Shown here one piece after another: positions 1-9,872 of a stretch of DNA of 64,000 nucleotides. The DNA is taken from contig JAHJUE010000005.1 in NCBI GenBank assembly GCA_018829205.1, positions 1-64,000 of the forward strand, given 5' to 3'. Numbering within the stretch: position 1 is the stretch's first letter; every line of letters starts with the position of its first letter. Source of the DNA: Bacteroidota bacterium. GTDB lineage: Bacteria; Bacteroidota; Ignavibacteria; Ignavibacteriales; Melioribacteraceae. The notes below the pieces were generated by a model that worked only from the letters and a program-made list of their open reading frames with translations, did no database searches and was not told the origin of the DNA. Position numbers and translations under genes: made by a program.

Positions 1-129
1 AAAAGAATAGTGAGTAATTTCTTTGTGACGATATCATTTGTTTTATGTATCTAGGCACGAACCGCTCTACTATTCCTTAAGCCAGTATTTTTTAGAACAA
101 ATTAACTTTTATTTCGTATTACTAACATA

Positions 130-149
130 CGAGACACGAAGTCACTAAG
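130..149. repeat. Possible copy of a dispersed CACGAAG-type repeat
   Basis: The stretch contains GACACGAAGTCACTAAG just beyond the 3' end of the receptor gene. It resembles the 'cacgaagacactaag' type of short dispersed sequence that I recall from intergenic regions of many environmental bacterial genomes. Only one copy is visible in this window, so the repeat call rests on memory of the motif and not on an internal repeat. Confidence 0.2.
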
Positions 150-156
150 AAAATAC

Positions 157-2025
157 TTAAAATATATTATCATATTTTATATTTAATCTTAAGGTTCTGC
201 CGGGTTCAAAAACATTAGCCCCGGAAGCGAAAGGATCTCTCAAATATGAAAGATGCTGGTAATACAATTGGTTGGTTAAATTTTCAACTTCCAAGGTCAA
301 GTAAAGATGTTTATATAAATATGAAATTCCAATATCAAATTTATTCCAGGCTACTGTTGAGTTTTCACTTAGGCTAAAATCAACTCTAGTCTGCGCGTCG
401 TTATAAGTATGTTTTATAAATCCAATGAAACCTGAATACTCCGGACTTAATAAAGTTGTTGTAATTTTTAACGGTGGAATTTCAGCGAGAGGCGAATCAT
501 TGGTTTGATTTTGAGCGTATGTATAATTGGCATTAATATTTAAATATTTCCATTCGGCATCTAAATTAATTCCAAGCATGTAAGCGTCAACATTTTTATA
601 AGTTACATTCGGTTTTCCGTTAACGGTAATTTGTGTTTGGTTAACATAATTCCATACATTTGTGCCGAAAAATTCTACTCTAATTCTATCATAATTTATT
701 GAACCGCGTATAGTAGTCTTAAACGACTGATTCAATTCCGGATTACCGACCCAATTTGGATTATTCATCGGGCGAGTAACTGCGATATACAATGTCTCAA
801 TTTCCGGCGCTTCGGATGCTGCTTCAATTAATAAACCGGCGCCTAAGTTTTTATAAAAAGCCGTTGAATAATTTACGGAAATTCCGAAAGTCGGGAATAA
901 CCTGTTTTCCTTTGCACCGGGATAAAGTGTTTGGTAAAAGGTTAATTGATTTTCCTCTCCGAGCGAATGACTAACTATACCTACCTTTCCGGAAATCAAA
1001 AATGAACTGATTGCCCATTTTTTATTAACTGCCGCTGAAAACAAACTTAAATTCGGTATAAGTTTATTTTCAACTTTTGCCATCGGCATAATAATTTGAT
1101 TATCAGCATTCCAGTTTCTGTAAACTACTTCGTAAAAATTACCAACCGCACCGATTGTTAAATTTTCAGCGTCTGTTTCCATAAACATAGGACTTACTCT
1201 TAAGCTGTTGTTCATAATATGGCGCGTGTAATTAAAATAAATTTTGTTTTCTTTATAGCTTAATGACGAATTAAAAATTCTATTAATTCTTTCATCCATT
1301 TTTAAATAAGGAAAAGAAATGTCGTCACTGTAAGTGAAGGCCGCAGAGTATTTAATATTTCCTGACTTCCCATGAAAAGAAACTTCATTTAACATATAAT
1401 TGAAATTTTCTTTGTAGCCGTAATTGTCCTTAAAGTTTCTGCCTTCTGCGTCCTCATAAGGTTTACCGGAAGCATAACGAAAAGTTAATCTATTTTTATA
1501 TCCTTCAAATAATACTGCCCCGTCAATACTTTGAGAGGATTCACCGGTACCTGAAAGTCCGACCTTAATTTTCAAATTTTCTTCGGGTTCGGAGCGGTGG
1601 AACTCAACTAAACCACCCAGACCGCTTTGCAGTAATCCGGATGTTTTTATTAAATCTACTGTTGATAATTCAATTGGATTTACACGACTGATTGGCGAGT
1701 CCATTCTATTTGGACAAGCACTGTGATATCTTTCGCCGTCAATAACAACGCTAATATCACTTTTTTTGAAGCCATCGCTGTAAATATCCTGAGCAAAGAA
1801 AACACCTTTACGGATTAAAGAGAATCCGCTTTTATTTAAAATGCTTGAAAGGTTTTCTTTTTCAACAGGCATCTCCGTATCGCCTAAGTTCATGCGACTT
1901 GATTTTATTTCGATCTGGTTTAACCAATAATTTTTTACGCTGTCTTTTTCCTGTGCATTAATTTTCAAAACAAAAACAAATAGAATTAATAAGGGAAATA
2001 GACGAGCGGACTTATTAATTTTCAT
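157..2025 (-). CDS. TonB-dependent outer-membrane receptor, OprC-like (probable copper importer)
   Basis: 622 aa outer-membrane receptor. Residues 1-25 form a signal peptide ending at INAQ. A plug domain follows at about 35-145, then a long beta-barrel ending in an aromatic residue (DNIF), as outer-membrane barrels do. The plug holds CPNRMD (C104, M108) and the barrel holds HIM (H269, M271). This CxxxM plus HxM pair is the copper-binding signature described for Pseudomonas OprC/NosA. The receptor is the last gene of a minus-strand run, 90 bp behind a small Cys/His protein, itself 11 bp behind ppk. The barrel is slightly short for the family, but I see no break. The substrate (copper) is inferred from the motif; the receptor class is clear. 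Confidence 0.88.
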   Translation of the reverse strand: MKINKSARLFPLLILFVFVLKINAQEKDSVKNYWLNQIEIKSSRMNLGDTEMPVEKENLSSILNKSGFSLIRKGVFFAQDIYSDGFKKSDISVVIDGERYHSACPNRMDSPISRVNPIELSTVDLIKTSGLLQSGLGGLVEFHRSEPEENLKIKVGLSGTGESSQSIDGAVLFEGYKNRLTFRYASGKPYEDAEGRNFKDNYGYKENFNYMLNEVSFHGKSGNIKYSAAFTYSDDISFPYLKMDERINRIFNSSLSYKENKIYFNYTRHIMNNSLRVSPMFMETDAENLTIGAVGNFYEVVYRNWNADNQIIMPMAKVENKLIPNLSLFSAAVNKKWAISSFLISGKVGIVSHSLGEENQLTFYQTLYPGAKENRLFPTFGISVNYSTAFYKNLGAGLLIEAASEAPEIETLYIAVTRPMNNPNWVGNPELNQSFKTTIRGSINYDRIRVEFFGTNVWNYVNQTQITVNGKPNVTYKNVDAYMLGINLDAEWKYLNINANYTYAQNQTNDSPLAEIPPLKITTTLLSPEYSGFIGFIKHTYNDAQTRVDFSLSENSTVAWNKFDIGISYLYKHLYLTLEVENLTNQLYYQHLSYLRDPFASGANVFEPGRTLRLNIKYDNIF

Positions 2026-2115
2026 AATAATCCCTATAAAATTTTATACTATTTTTCCAATATGTTTATCAATATTATAATTGAATAATAAAGAGAAAAA
2101 AATATTTTAAAAGGA

Positions 2116-2487
2116 TTATTTAGGAGGAGGAAGTAAAGGTTTTATAAAGTTCGACAAAATATTTACCGTAAATGAAGCAAATATTTTTTTATCAGTTGAG
2201 AGATTGACATAATCAAAAAGGGAATATTTTTTTGCGTTAAAATGGGACTCAAGATTTTTAGTGTTTACAGATGCGGGTGTTGATTTAGAGTTTTCTTCAG
2301 CTTCTTTTTTTATTTCTTTGTTCAAATAACAATGCCCCATGCATAAATTTTCTTCTTCATCTTTTTGTTCGCATAAATTTTTAACAATGTAATCAAGGTT
2401 GGTTTGATATATCAATTCGGGTATCATGTCCTTGAAAATGAGAAAGCAATAAACGTTTATTAAAAAAAATGATATAAACTTTTTCAT
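2116..2487 (-). CDS. Small membrane-anchored Cys/His protein paired with the receptor
   Basis: 123 aa. An N-terminal hydrophobic segment (about 4-18, containing C14) is a signal peptide or anchor. A compact motif follows with C39, C49, H52 and C53 in the context CMGHCYLNK, then a Lys/Glu-rich stretch and a C-terminal part ending in Pro-Pro-Pro-Lys. The Cys/His spacing suggests binding of a soft metal ion or a thiol redox role. I recall similar small proteins with a C-x-G-x-C-Y/H-L-x-K motif beside TonB receptors in Bacteroidota, but can give no family name. It starts 11 bp after the ppk stop and precedes the copper-type receptor, so the three genes look co-transcribed. Function unknown; metal handling is inference. 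Confidence 0.75.
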   Translation of the reverse strand: MKKFISFFLINVYCFLIFKDMIPELIYQTNLDYIVKNLCEQKDEEENLCMGHCYLNKEIKKEAEENSKSTPASVNTKNLESHFNAKKYSLFDYVNLSTDKKIFASFTVNILSNFIKPLLPPPK

Positions 2488-2498
2488 TTTTCCTAAAA

Positions 2499-4631
2499 CT
2501 ATTTTAATTCACGGGGGACAATTTTTAAAGTGCCGGCAAAAGTGTTTTCCATAAGCCAGTCCTGTACCGATATTCTTTCTTGAGAAACAACAGGATGATT
2601 TAGAACAAATTTTCCGTTAGGGAGTAAGATTCTTGCTTTCAGATTATCTTTGAGAGAATTATTCAGAATTTTTTCGATAATTATTTTTTTGCATTCGTTA
2701 TCTTCAATAGGGAATGTAGCTTCAACCCTTCTGTCTAAATTTCTTTGCATTAAATCAGCGCTGCTTAAATAAATGTCTTCAACGCCGTTATTGTAAAAAT
2801 AATAAATACGGCTGTGTTCAAGAAACCTTCCAATGATACTGCGCACGTAAATATTTTCACTTAATCCCTGAACTTGAGGAGTTAAACAGCATATACCTCT
2901 AATTATTAAATCAATTTTAACGCCGGCATTGGATGCTTCATAAAGCGCCGCAATAATTGTAGGGTCAACCAAAGAATTCATTTTAAAAATTAAATTAGCT
3001 TTTAACCCGGCTTTAGCGTTTTCAATTTCCCTTTCAATTAATCCCAAAATTTTATCTCTGGTATTAATAGGGGATACAAATAATTTTCTGAATTCCTTTT
3101 GATCCGAGTACCCAGTTAAGAAATTAAATATTTCAGAAACGTCCGCCGCAATTTTAGGATTAGTTGTGAAAAGACCCAAGTCCGTATATAGTTTGGCTGT
3201 TGAAGCATTATAGTTCCCGGTTCCAAGGTGAACATAACGTTTAACGCCGTCGGCTTCCTTTCTAACAACAAGTGTCATTTTTGAGTGTGTTTTTAAACCG
3301 ACCAAACCGTATACAACATGCACTCCTGCTTTTTCAAGTTCTCGTGCCCAGAAAATATTATTCTCTTCGTCAAATCGAGCTTTTAATTCTACTAGAACCG
3401 CGACTTGTTTTTTTCTTTCGGCAGCTTCAATTAAATATTTAATAATAGGCGAGTCGGAGCCAACGCGGTAAAGTGTCTGTTTAATCGCGAGCACGTCAGG
3501 ATCTTTTGAGGCTTCTTTTATAAAATTAATTACTGGAGCAAAAGAATCATACGGGTGATGTAGCAGAATATCGCGTTTTCTTATTGCCGAAAATATATTT
3601 TCCGCTTCTTCAAAATCAAGCGGTGTAACTGGATGAAAAGGTTTTTCCTTTAAATGGTGCAGGGGAAGATCATATAAACTTATAATCGGGCTTAAACCAA
3701 GGGGACCATCAATAACATGTATATCATTATTTGTAATTTGTAGGTTTTCTGTCAATGTATCGAGCATAAAATCGGGCATATTTTTATCAACTTCCAATCT
3801 TGTAACCGATCCGAATTTACGCTGTTTAATATTTTCTTCAATTACTTCAAGCAAATCATCTGCTTCGTCTTCCTGAATTTCAATATCGGTATTTCTTGTA
3901 ATTCTGAACGCATTGGCGTTCAATATTTCAACACCCGGGAACAGTTCATGCAGATTGTGTTTAATTAAATCTTCGAGCCAAATAAATCTTGCGCAGAATG
4001 TACCGTTACTAGAAATCTTTGAACCTGGAGTAACAATATTTTCGATTCGTAATAAACGCGGAAGAATGTTGGGTACTTTTACCCTGGCAAAATGTTTTTC
4101 GCCGTTTTGTTTTTTTATAAGAATCGCGAAACTCAAACTTAGATTTGAGATATACGGAAATGGTCTGCCCGGATCAAAGGCAAGCGGTGTAAGCACAGGG
4201 TAAATTTCACGGTTAAAATAATCTTTTAGATGTTCCTTTTCGTCATTATCAAGATTATCAATAGACGCGATAAAAACACTATTATCGGCAAGTTGAGGCA
4301 TTATAACTGATTTCCAAAATTCATATATCAAATTCAGCATGGGCTGAATTTCTTTTTCTATTTTTACAACCTGTTCAATAGGCGTGGATCCGTCAATAGA
4401 AGGTTCAATTACATTTGCTCTAATTTGTTCCTTAAGTCCGGAAATACGGATCATATAAAATTCGTCAAGATTGGAAAAAAATATTGAAAGGAATTTTATT
4501 TTATCAAGCAAAGGTAGATTGGGATTTAATGCTTCTTCAAGAACACGGCGGTTAAAATCAAGCCAGCTCATTTCTCTATTAAAGAAATTTTTTGGTTCAA
4601 AATATTTGCTTAAGTATTCTTTAGTTAACAT
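2499..4631 (-). CDS. ppk: Polyphosphate kinase 1
   Basis: 710 aa, typical length for PPK1, which reversibly makes polyphosphate from ATP. The N-terminal domain starts with NREMSWLDFNRRV (18-30) and is followed by the long-stalk domain. The first PLD-like catalytic domain carries the phosphorylated histidine in KTHSK (H449) and the HLGTGNYN motif (468-475). The second carries LEHSRIYYF (H606). All catalytic landmarks are present. It lies 61 bp downstream of the dCMP deaminase gene and directly upstream of the Cys/His protein and receptor genes. No exopolyphosphatase gene is present in the window. Confidence 0.97.
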   Translation of the reverse strand: MLTKEYLSKYFEPKNFFNREMSWLDFNRRVLEEALNPNLPLLDKIKFLSIFFSNLDEFYMIRISGLKEQIRANVIEPSIDGSTPIEQVVKIEKEIQPMLNLIYEFWKSVIMPQLADNSVFIASIDNLDNDEKEHLKDYFNREIYPVLTPLAFDPGRPFPYISNLSLSFAILIKKQNGEKHFARVKVPNILPRLLRIENIVTPGSKISSNGTFCARFIWLEDLIKHNLHELFPGVEILNANAFRITRNTDIEIQEDEADDLLEVIEENIKQRKFGSVTRLEVDKNMPDFMLDTLTENLQITNNDIHVIDGPLGLSPIISLYDLPLHHLKEKPFHPVTPLDFEEAENIFSAIRKRDILLHHPYDSFAPVINFIKEASKDPDVLAIKQTLYRVGSDSPIIKYLIEAAERKKQVAVLVELKARFDEENNIFWARELEKAGVHVVYGLVGLKTHSKMTLVVRKEADGVKRYVHLGTGNYNASTAKLYTDLGLFTTNPKIAADVSEIFNFLTGYSDQKEFRKLFVSPINTRDKILGLIEREIENAKAGLKANLIFKMNSLVDPTIIAALYEASNAGVKIDLIIRGICCLTPQVQGLSENIYVRSIIGRFLEHSRIYYFYNNGVEDIYLSSADLMQRNLDRRVEATFPIEDNECKKIIIEKILNNSLKDNLKARILLPNGKFVLNHPVVSQERISVQDWLMENTFAGTLKIVPRELK

Positions 4632-4692
4632 TATTTTGTTTCTTATTATTTAAACGGCAATATATTGAAAAATACGGATTTAATCTCCGCCA

Positions 4693-5211
4693 TTATTTTT
4701 TTTCTTTTGAATCTTTAAATTTTCTGGCCGATGAAAAACTGTCAAGATCATAATCAATTTTATTACCGGGCATTGGAAGTCTTGTAATTTTTACTCCTCC
4801 GATGCTTAAAAATTCTTCTGCTTGTGTAGCATGATAATCAGAGAAAACAACAATTTCTTTTATGCCTGCGGTAACCAACGATTTAGCGCAATTGGTGCAC
4901 GGCATATTTGTAATATATGCAGTAGCGCCTTGAGTACTAATTCCATGTGACGAACATTGAAGTATAGCGTTCATTTCGGCATGTATTGTCCGTATGCAAT
5001 GATTATCAACTATGTAACATCCGTGATCTTCGCAATGAACATCTCCGGGAATAGAGCCGTTATAACCGGTAGAAAGAATTTGTTTATCTTTTACCAATAC
5101 GCATCCGCAATGCATTCGAGGACATGTAGCTCTTTCCGAGACAAGCATAGCCACTTTTAGAAAATATTCATCCCATGACGGGCGTTTAACATATTTTTTA
5201 ACTTTTTTCAT
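4693..5211 (-). CDS. dCMP deaminase (ComEB-type cytidine/deoxycytidylate deaminase)
   Basis: 172 aa zinc deaminase of the deoxycytidylate deaminase family, which converts dCMP to dUMP for thymidylate synthesis. The zinc site is visible as HAEMNAI (His ligand and catalytic Glu) and PCTNCAK (two Cys ligands). The upstream insert with several Cys and His (HCGC, HCEDHGC, HC) matches the extra zinc site of dCMP deaminases. The C-terminal tail after about residue 150 is charged and not conserved. It lies 38 bp after the oxidoreductase gene in the same direction. Confidence 0.92.
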   Translation of the reverse strand: MKKVKKYVKRPSWDEYFLKVAMLVSERATCPRMHCGCVLVKDKQILSTGYNGSIPGDVHCEDHGCYIVDNHCIRTIHAEMNAILQCSSHGISTQGATAYITNMPCTNCAKSLVTAGIKEIVVFSDYHATQAEEFLSIGGVKITRLPMPGNKIDYDLDSFSSARKFKDSKEKK

Positions 5212-5249
5212 TGTTGTACTATTTTTATTAAAAATAAATATTGATATTA

Positions 5250-6299
5250 CTAATCTTCGTATAGAATTACAACATTATCCGTAACCGGGTAACCAACACA
5301 GGTAAGACAATATCCTTTTTCGATTTCTTCATCGGACAATGCTGTTTGGTCAATAAGTTTTAATTGACCAGATAGTAATTTAGCTCTGCATGTACCGCAG
5401 CTGCCGTATTGACAGCTGTTCGGTAAGTCAAGTCCCGCGTTCAGAGCCGTTTGTAATATTCCAGCACCGGGTTCAACGACTAAATTATGTTCTTCATCCT
5501 TAAAAATAATTGTTACATTTCTCGGCAATTCTTCAATATCTTCATCCTGATCAACAACGGAAGTAGTATAAATTTCCCTGTTAATTTTATCTTTTGGCAC
5601 GCCGAATTCATTTAGTGCCTCGATAACATTTTTCATCATTTCATTTGGTCCGCATAAATAAAAGTCCGAAATATCAATGCAATCTTTAAAACTATTGTTT
5701 AAAATTTCACATGTTAATTCTTTTGTAATGCGACCTGTAATTCCTTTCCAATTATATTTGGGACGTGAAAGAACATGCTGTAGTTTAAAATTATTCGGAT
5801 ATTGGCCGCTTAATTTATCGAACAAATTCTTATAAATAATTGATTCTTCGTTTCTATTGCCGTAGTACAGGAATATATAAGCATTTGGGTCAATACTTAA
5901 TGTATATTCTATCATAGAAGTTAATGGAGTGATTCCGCTTCCGGCGCCGAAGAAAACAAGATTTCTTTTTTCACCTGTTGGAGGTTTAACAATAAAATTT
6001 CCTAATGGCGGTACCGCGTTAATTATTTCTTCTTCTTTAATCGTATCAAAAATATGATCCGATACGAATCCGTCTTCAATTTTTTTAATTGTGACTCTTA
6101 GTTTGGGGAGCGACAAAGGAGATGAGCTTATTGAGTATCCTCTTCTAATTTCTTCTCCCATTATATTGTATATAAAGGTTAAAAATTGTCCCGGTTTAAA
6201 TTTTATTTCTTTCCCTTCGTTTTCAATTAATTCTAAAGTTATTGAGTCATTCGTTTCTTTTGTTAAACTTATCACTCTTAATTTTATATGTGTGTCCAT
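5250..6299 (-). CDS. Ferredoxin-NAD(P)H reductase with C-terminal [2Fe-2S] domain (PaaE/HmpX-like)
   Basis: 349 aa flavoprotein that would pass electrons between NAD(P)H, FAD and a plant-type [2Fe-2S] cluster. Residues 1-100 form the FAD-binding barrel, with RRGYSISS as the flavin motif. The nucleotide-binding domain (about 110-235) has GAGSGITP and CGPNEMM. The C-terminal ferredoxin domain (about 262-349) has CQYGSCGTC and a later CLTC, giving the four cluster cysteines. The layout matches reductase subunits of the phenylacetyl-CoA oxygenase type, but no oxygenase lies nearby, so the partner is unknown. A 328 bp gap containing a GC-rich hairpin separates it from the upstream kinase gene. Confidence 0.88.
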   Translation of the reverse strand: MDTHIKLRVISLTKETNDSITLELIENEGKEIKFKPGQFLTFIYNIMGEEIRRGYSISSSPLSLPKLRVTIKKIEDGFVSDHIFDTIKEEEIINAVPPLGNFIVKPPTGEKRNLVFFGAGSGITPLTSMIEYTLSIDPNAYIFLYYGNRNEESIIYKNLFDKLSGQYPNNFKLQHVLSRPKYNWKGITGRITKELTCEILNNSFKDCIDISDFYLCGPNEMMKNVIEALNEFGVPKDKINREIYTTSVVDQDEDIEELPRNVTIIFKDEEHNLVVEPGAGILQTALNAGLDLPNSCQYGSCGTCRAKLLSGQLKLIDQTALSDEEIEKGYCLTCVGYPVTDNVVILYED

Positions 6300-6627
6300 T
6301 ACATCCTTTCGGTAAATTTATATATGAATAAACAAAATCTATAGATTACAGTTCCAAACATATATCTTTTTTATGAAAGTTGCGTATTGGTTTTAGAAGG
6401 GCTGCCGCAGTTGAGGGCAATCTGCGACAGCTTGTTGGATCTTAAAGGAGGATATATAAAAATCTAATTGTAATAGATTTACATTTAATGAGCCAACAAC
6501 TATGCCATATTTTTATTATCAATTTTAGGGAAAAGAAAGGAATCTTGAGCAAAATAGTTTCTATTTTGGGAATAGTTATTAAAACCTATTCTTGATTTTA
6601 GGAAAGTGAACAACCTAAAGTAAAAAT
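6300..6627. other. 328 bp region without a gene between the kinase and oxidoreductase genes
   Basis: No coding frame with supporting signals. The only prominent structure is the GC-rich hairpin at 6401-6431. On the plus strand AAAGGAGG occurs near 6445, but the 35-codon frame beyond it is too far away and not protein-like. Confidence 0.4.
6401..6431 (-). other. GC-rich 10-bp hairpin in the gap between two minus-strand genes
   Basis: GCTGCCGCAG and CTGCGACAGC flank an 11-nt loop. The one non-Watson-Crick position is C-A on the plus strand but G-U on the minus strand, so the stem is fully paired only in minus-strand RNA, the direction of both flanking genes. No U-tract follows, so it is not a classical terminator. 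It stands out in an otherwise AT-rich 328 bp gap (6300-6627), in which I see no convincing gene. It could be an attenuator, a processing site or a 3'-end protecting structure. Confidence 0.5.
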
Positions 6628-7836
6628 TTATGATTTGGGGAGCAGTATTTTAAAAGTTGTTCCTTCGTTTATCACAGAGTCTTTTACGAAAATTTTACCT
6701 TTATGGTACTCTTCCACAATTCTTTTTGAAAGGCTTAAACCTAAACCCCAGCCTCTTCTTTTTGTGCTGTAGCCGGGTCTGAATATATCTTTCCGTCTGT
6801 TTAAATCTACTCCTTTTCCGTTATCGGTCACATCAATTTCAACATATTTGTGTCCGGTAATAATCTCAAAAACAATATTTCCTTTTGAAACCTCGATTGC
6901 GTCCAATGCGTTTTTAATTAAGTTTTCAACAACCCATTCAAAAAGTTCTGCATTAAGAGGAATAGTAATATCGGTTTCGCCTTTAAGAATAATATTTACA
7001 TCTTTTCCGGTTTGAGGGAGTCTTTTTTTGAAATATTCAATAACTCTAAAAACTACATCATAAATATTTTTAGGTTTTAATTCAGGTTTTGAACCGATTT
7101 TTGAAAATCTATTTGCGATTTTATTTAAGCGTGTCAAATCATTCATCATTTCATCAGTTAAGTCGAGTACCTTTTGATGATCCTTATAATTCAATTTTAA
7201 CAGTTCATTCCATCCCATAAGACTAGATATAGGGGTACCTAATTGGTGGGCGGTTTCTTTTGACATACCGACCCAAATATTACTTTGTTCGGTTTTCTTC
7301 ATATAATTAAAACTTAGGTAAGCAATTAAAAGGAATGCTACCGCAAAGAAGATTTGGAGATAAGGATAAAATCTTAAATTTCTTACTAAATTTGAATCGC
7401 CGTAATAAATTTTTGCGAGAATTAGAGAGTCGCTGAATGTAACGATAATTGGGTTGTGTTCTTTTTTTAGTTCTTGAACTTTTTCAGAATAAAATTTTTC
7501 TAATTCTTCCGGAGAAAGCGTAGTATCAACTTCCAAATTTCTAACATTGCTCGTACTTCCCAATGTTACCTTGTCATTTGGGTCAGTAAGCATTAATGGA
7601 AAGTTAATTCTTTGTATTACATTATCGAGGATAAATGTATAATCACCGTCCTGCGCGTCGGAATCGGCAAGGAACTGCAGGCTTTTCGCATATAGTTCAA
7701 CCGTTTCTTTTTCTCTTTCCTGCAATCTTAATACAAGATTTTGAGTGTAGACTAAGGTACCGAGAGCAATTAATACAGCAATAACGATCAGAATTACTTT
7801 TATTCTAGAAGAATTTGGCGAGCCTATAATATTCAT
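6628..7836 (-). CDS. Membrane sensor histidine kinase (orphan)
   Basis: 402 aa. A transmembrane helix lies at about 12-32, an extracytoplasmic sensor region of about 125 residues follows, and a second helix lies at about 160-178. The HisKA helix carries the phospho-acceptor in ETAHQLGTP (H197). The ATPase domain follows, with N-box ENLIKNALDAI, G1 box DNGKGVD and G2 box GWGLGLSLSK. All motifs are intact. No response regulator gene is adjacent, so its partner is encoded elsewhere. It follows purA by 83 bp in the same direction. The sensed signal cannot be told from the sequence. Confidence 0.92.
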   Translation of the reverse strand: MNIIGSPNSSRIKVILIVIAVLIALGTLVYTQNLVLRLQEREKETVELYAKSLQFLADSDAQDGDYTFILDNVIQRINFPLMLTDPNDKVTLGSTSNVRNLEVDTTLSPEELEKFYSEKVQELKKEHNPIIVTFSDSLILAKIYYGDSNLVRNLRFYPYLQIFFAVAFLLIAYLSFNYMKKTEQSNIWVGMSKETAHQLGTPISSLMGWNELLKLNYKDHQKVLDLTDEMMNDLTRLNKIANRFSKIGSKPELKPKNIYDVVFRVIEYFKKRLPQTGKDVNIILKGETDITIPLNAELFEWVVENLIKNALDAIEVSKGNIVFEIITGHKYVEIDVTDNGKGVDLNRRKDIFRPGYSTKRRGWGLGLSLSKRIVEEYHKGKIFVKDSVINEGTTFKILLPKS

Positions 7837-7919
7837 ATAAATATTTTCAGATATTTATTCCGGTTCGAAGTTAATAATTTCCGGTCAAATAATGCAGTAA
7901 AAACAAAATACCTGTAATT

Positions 7920-9224
<1,305 letters not shown>

Positions 9225-9238
9225 TTAAAATAGGCAAA

Positions 9239-9267
9239 TAAAAACTCCGGATATTTCTATCCGGAGT
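9239..9267 (-). terminator. Rho-independent terminator after the STAS gene
   Basis: A perfect 10-bp stem (ACTCCGGATA / TATCCGGAGT, 9244-9267) with a 4-base TTTC loop is followed on the minus strand by a TTTT tract. It lies 32 bp beyond the STAS stop codon and isolates that gene from purA. Confidence 0.85.
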
Positions 9268-9298
9268 AATTCAAAAAATATATAAAAAAACAGAAATT

Positions 9299-9640
9299 TT
9301 ATTTTCCGAAACTTTCTACCGCTTTATCAACAGATTCAAAATGTTCAAAAATAGTAATAAGTTTAGTGATAATAAGAAGACTATTAATTTTTTCCGTAGC
9401 ATTAGCTAATTTTAAAGAACCGCCGCCGTTTTTCATTGTTGTAAAACCGCTTATTAACATTCCTAAACCGGAACTGTTCATGAATTTAACATTTGCCAAA
9501 TCAACTACGATGTTCTTTTTTTCATCTTTTAAAAAGTTGTGTAATAAATCGCTGAATTCCTGAGCTTCAGGACCGCCCATTACATTTCCTTTTAATTCTA
9601 ATACAACGGCACCGTATTTTTCGTGCTGTTTAACTTTCAT
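9299..9640 (-). CDS. STAS-domain anti-sigma factor antagonist (RsbV/SpoIIAA type)
   Basis: 113 aa, a single STAS domain. The phosphorylation site is visible in KFMNSSGLGM (S56/S57), where the second Ser of the conserved SSGLG is normally phosphorylated by an RsbW-type kinase. In the known scheme the unphosphorylated form binds the kinase and frees its client. It is divergent from, and 232 bp away from, the sigma gene that opens the signalling island, and has its own terminator. It is about as long as, but clearly different in sequence from, the second STAS protein at 13958. It could act in a separate branch or compete for the same kinase. Confidence 0.93.
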   Translation of the reverse strand: MKVKQHEKYGAVVLELKGNVMGGPEAQEFSDLLHNFLKDEKKNIVVDLANVKFMNSSGLGMLISGFTTMKNGGGSLKLANATEKINSLLIITKLITIFEHFESVDKAVESFGK

Positions 9641-9872
9641 AAAGTCTCCTTGAAAATTATTTCTAAATTGTTATCGCCAAATTTTTCGAATAGAAATATA
9701 CTGAAAAAGAGAAACTAATTGGATATAATTGTTTATAAATAATTATATTATGAGTCAAGTTATAGAATCTAATTATAAAAATAAAGATATATTTGGGCAA
9801 AAAATAAAAATGTACTTTTAATTAATTCCCTTAATTTTAATTTGGAACAATATTAACCACTTATCGTCTAAA
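9641..9872. promoter_or_regulatory. Divergent intergenic region of the signalling island
   Basis: The 232 bp between the STAS gene (minus) and the sigma gene (plus) must hold both promoters. A TATAAT hexamer lies near 9724 on the plus strand, but I could not place a matching -35, so the boxes remain unassigned. Confidence 0.3.

Noticed and set aside
6488-6595. 35-aa plus-strand frame after an AAAGGAGG sequence
   Set aside because: The ribosome-site-like sequence is more than 30 bases away and the peptide has no protein-like features.
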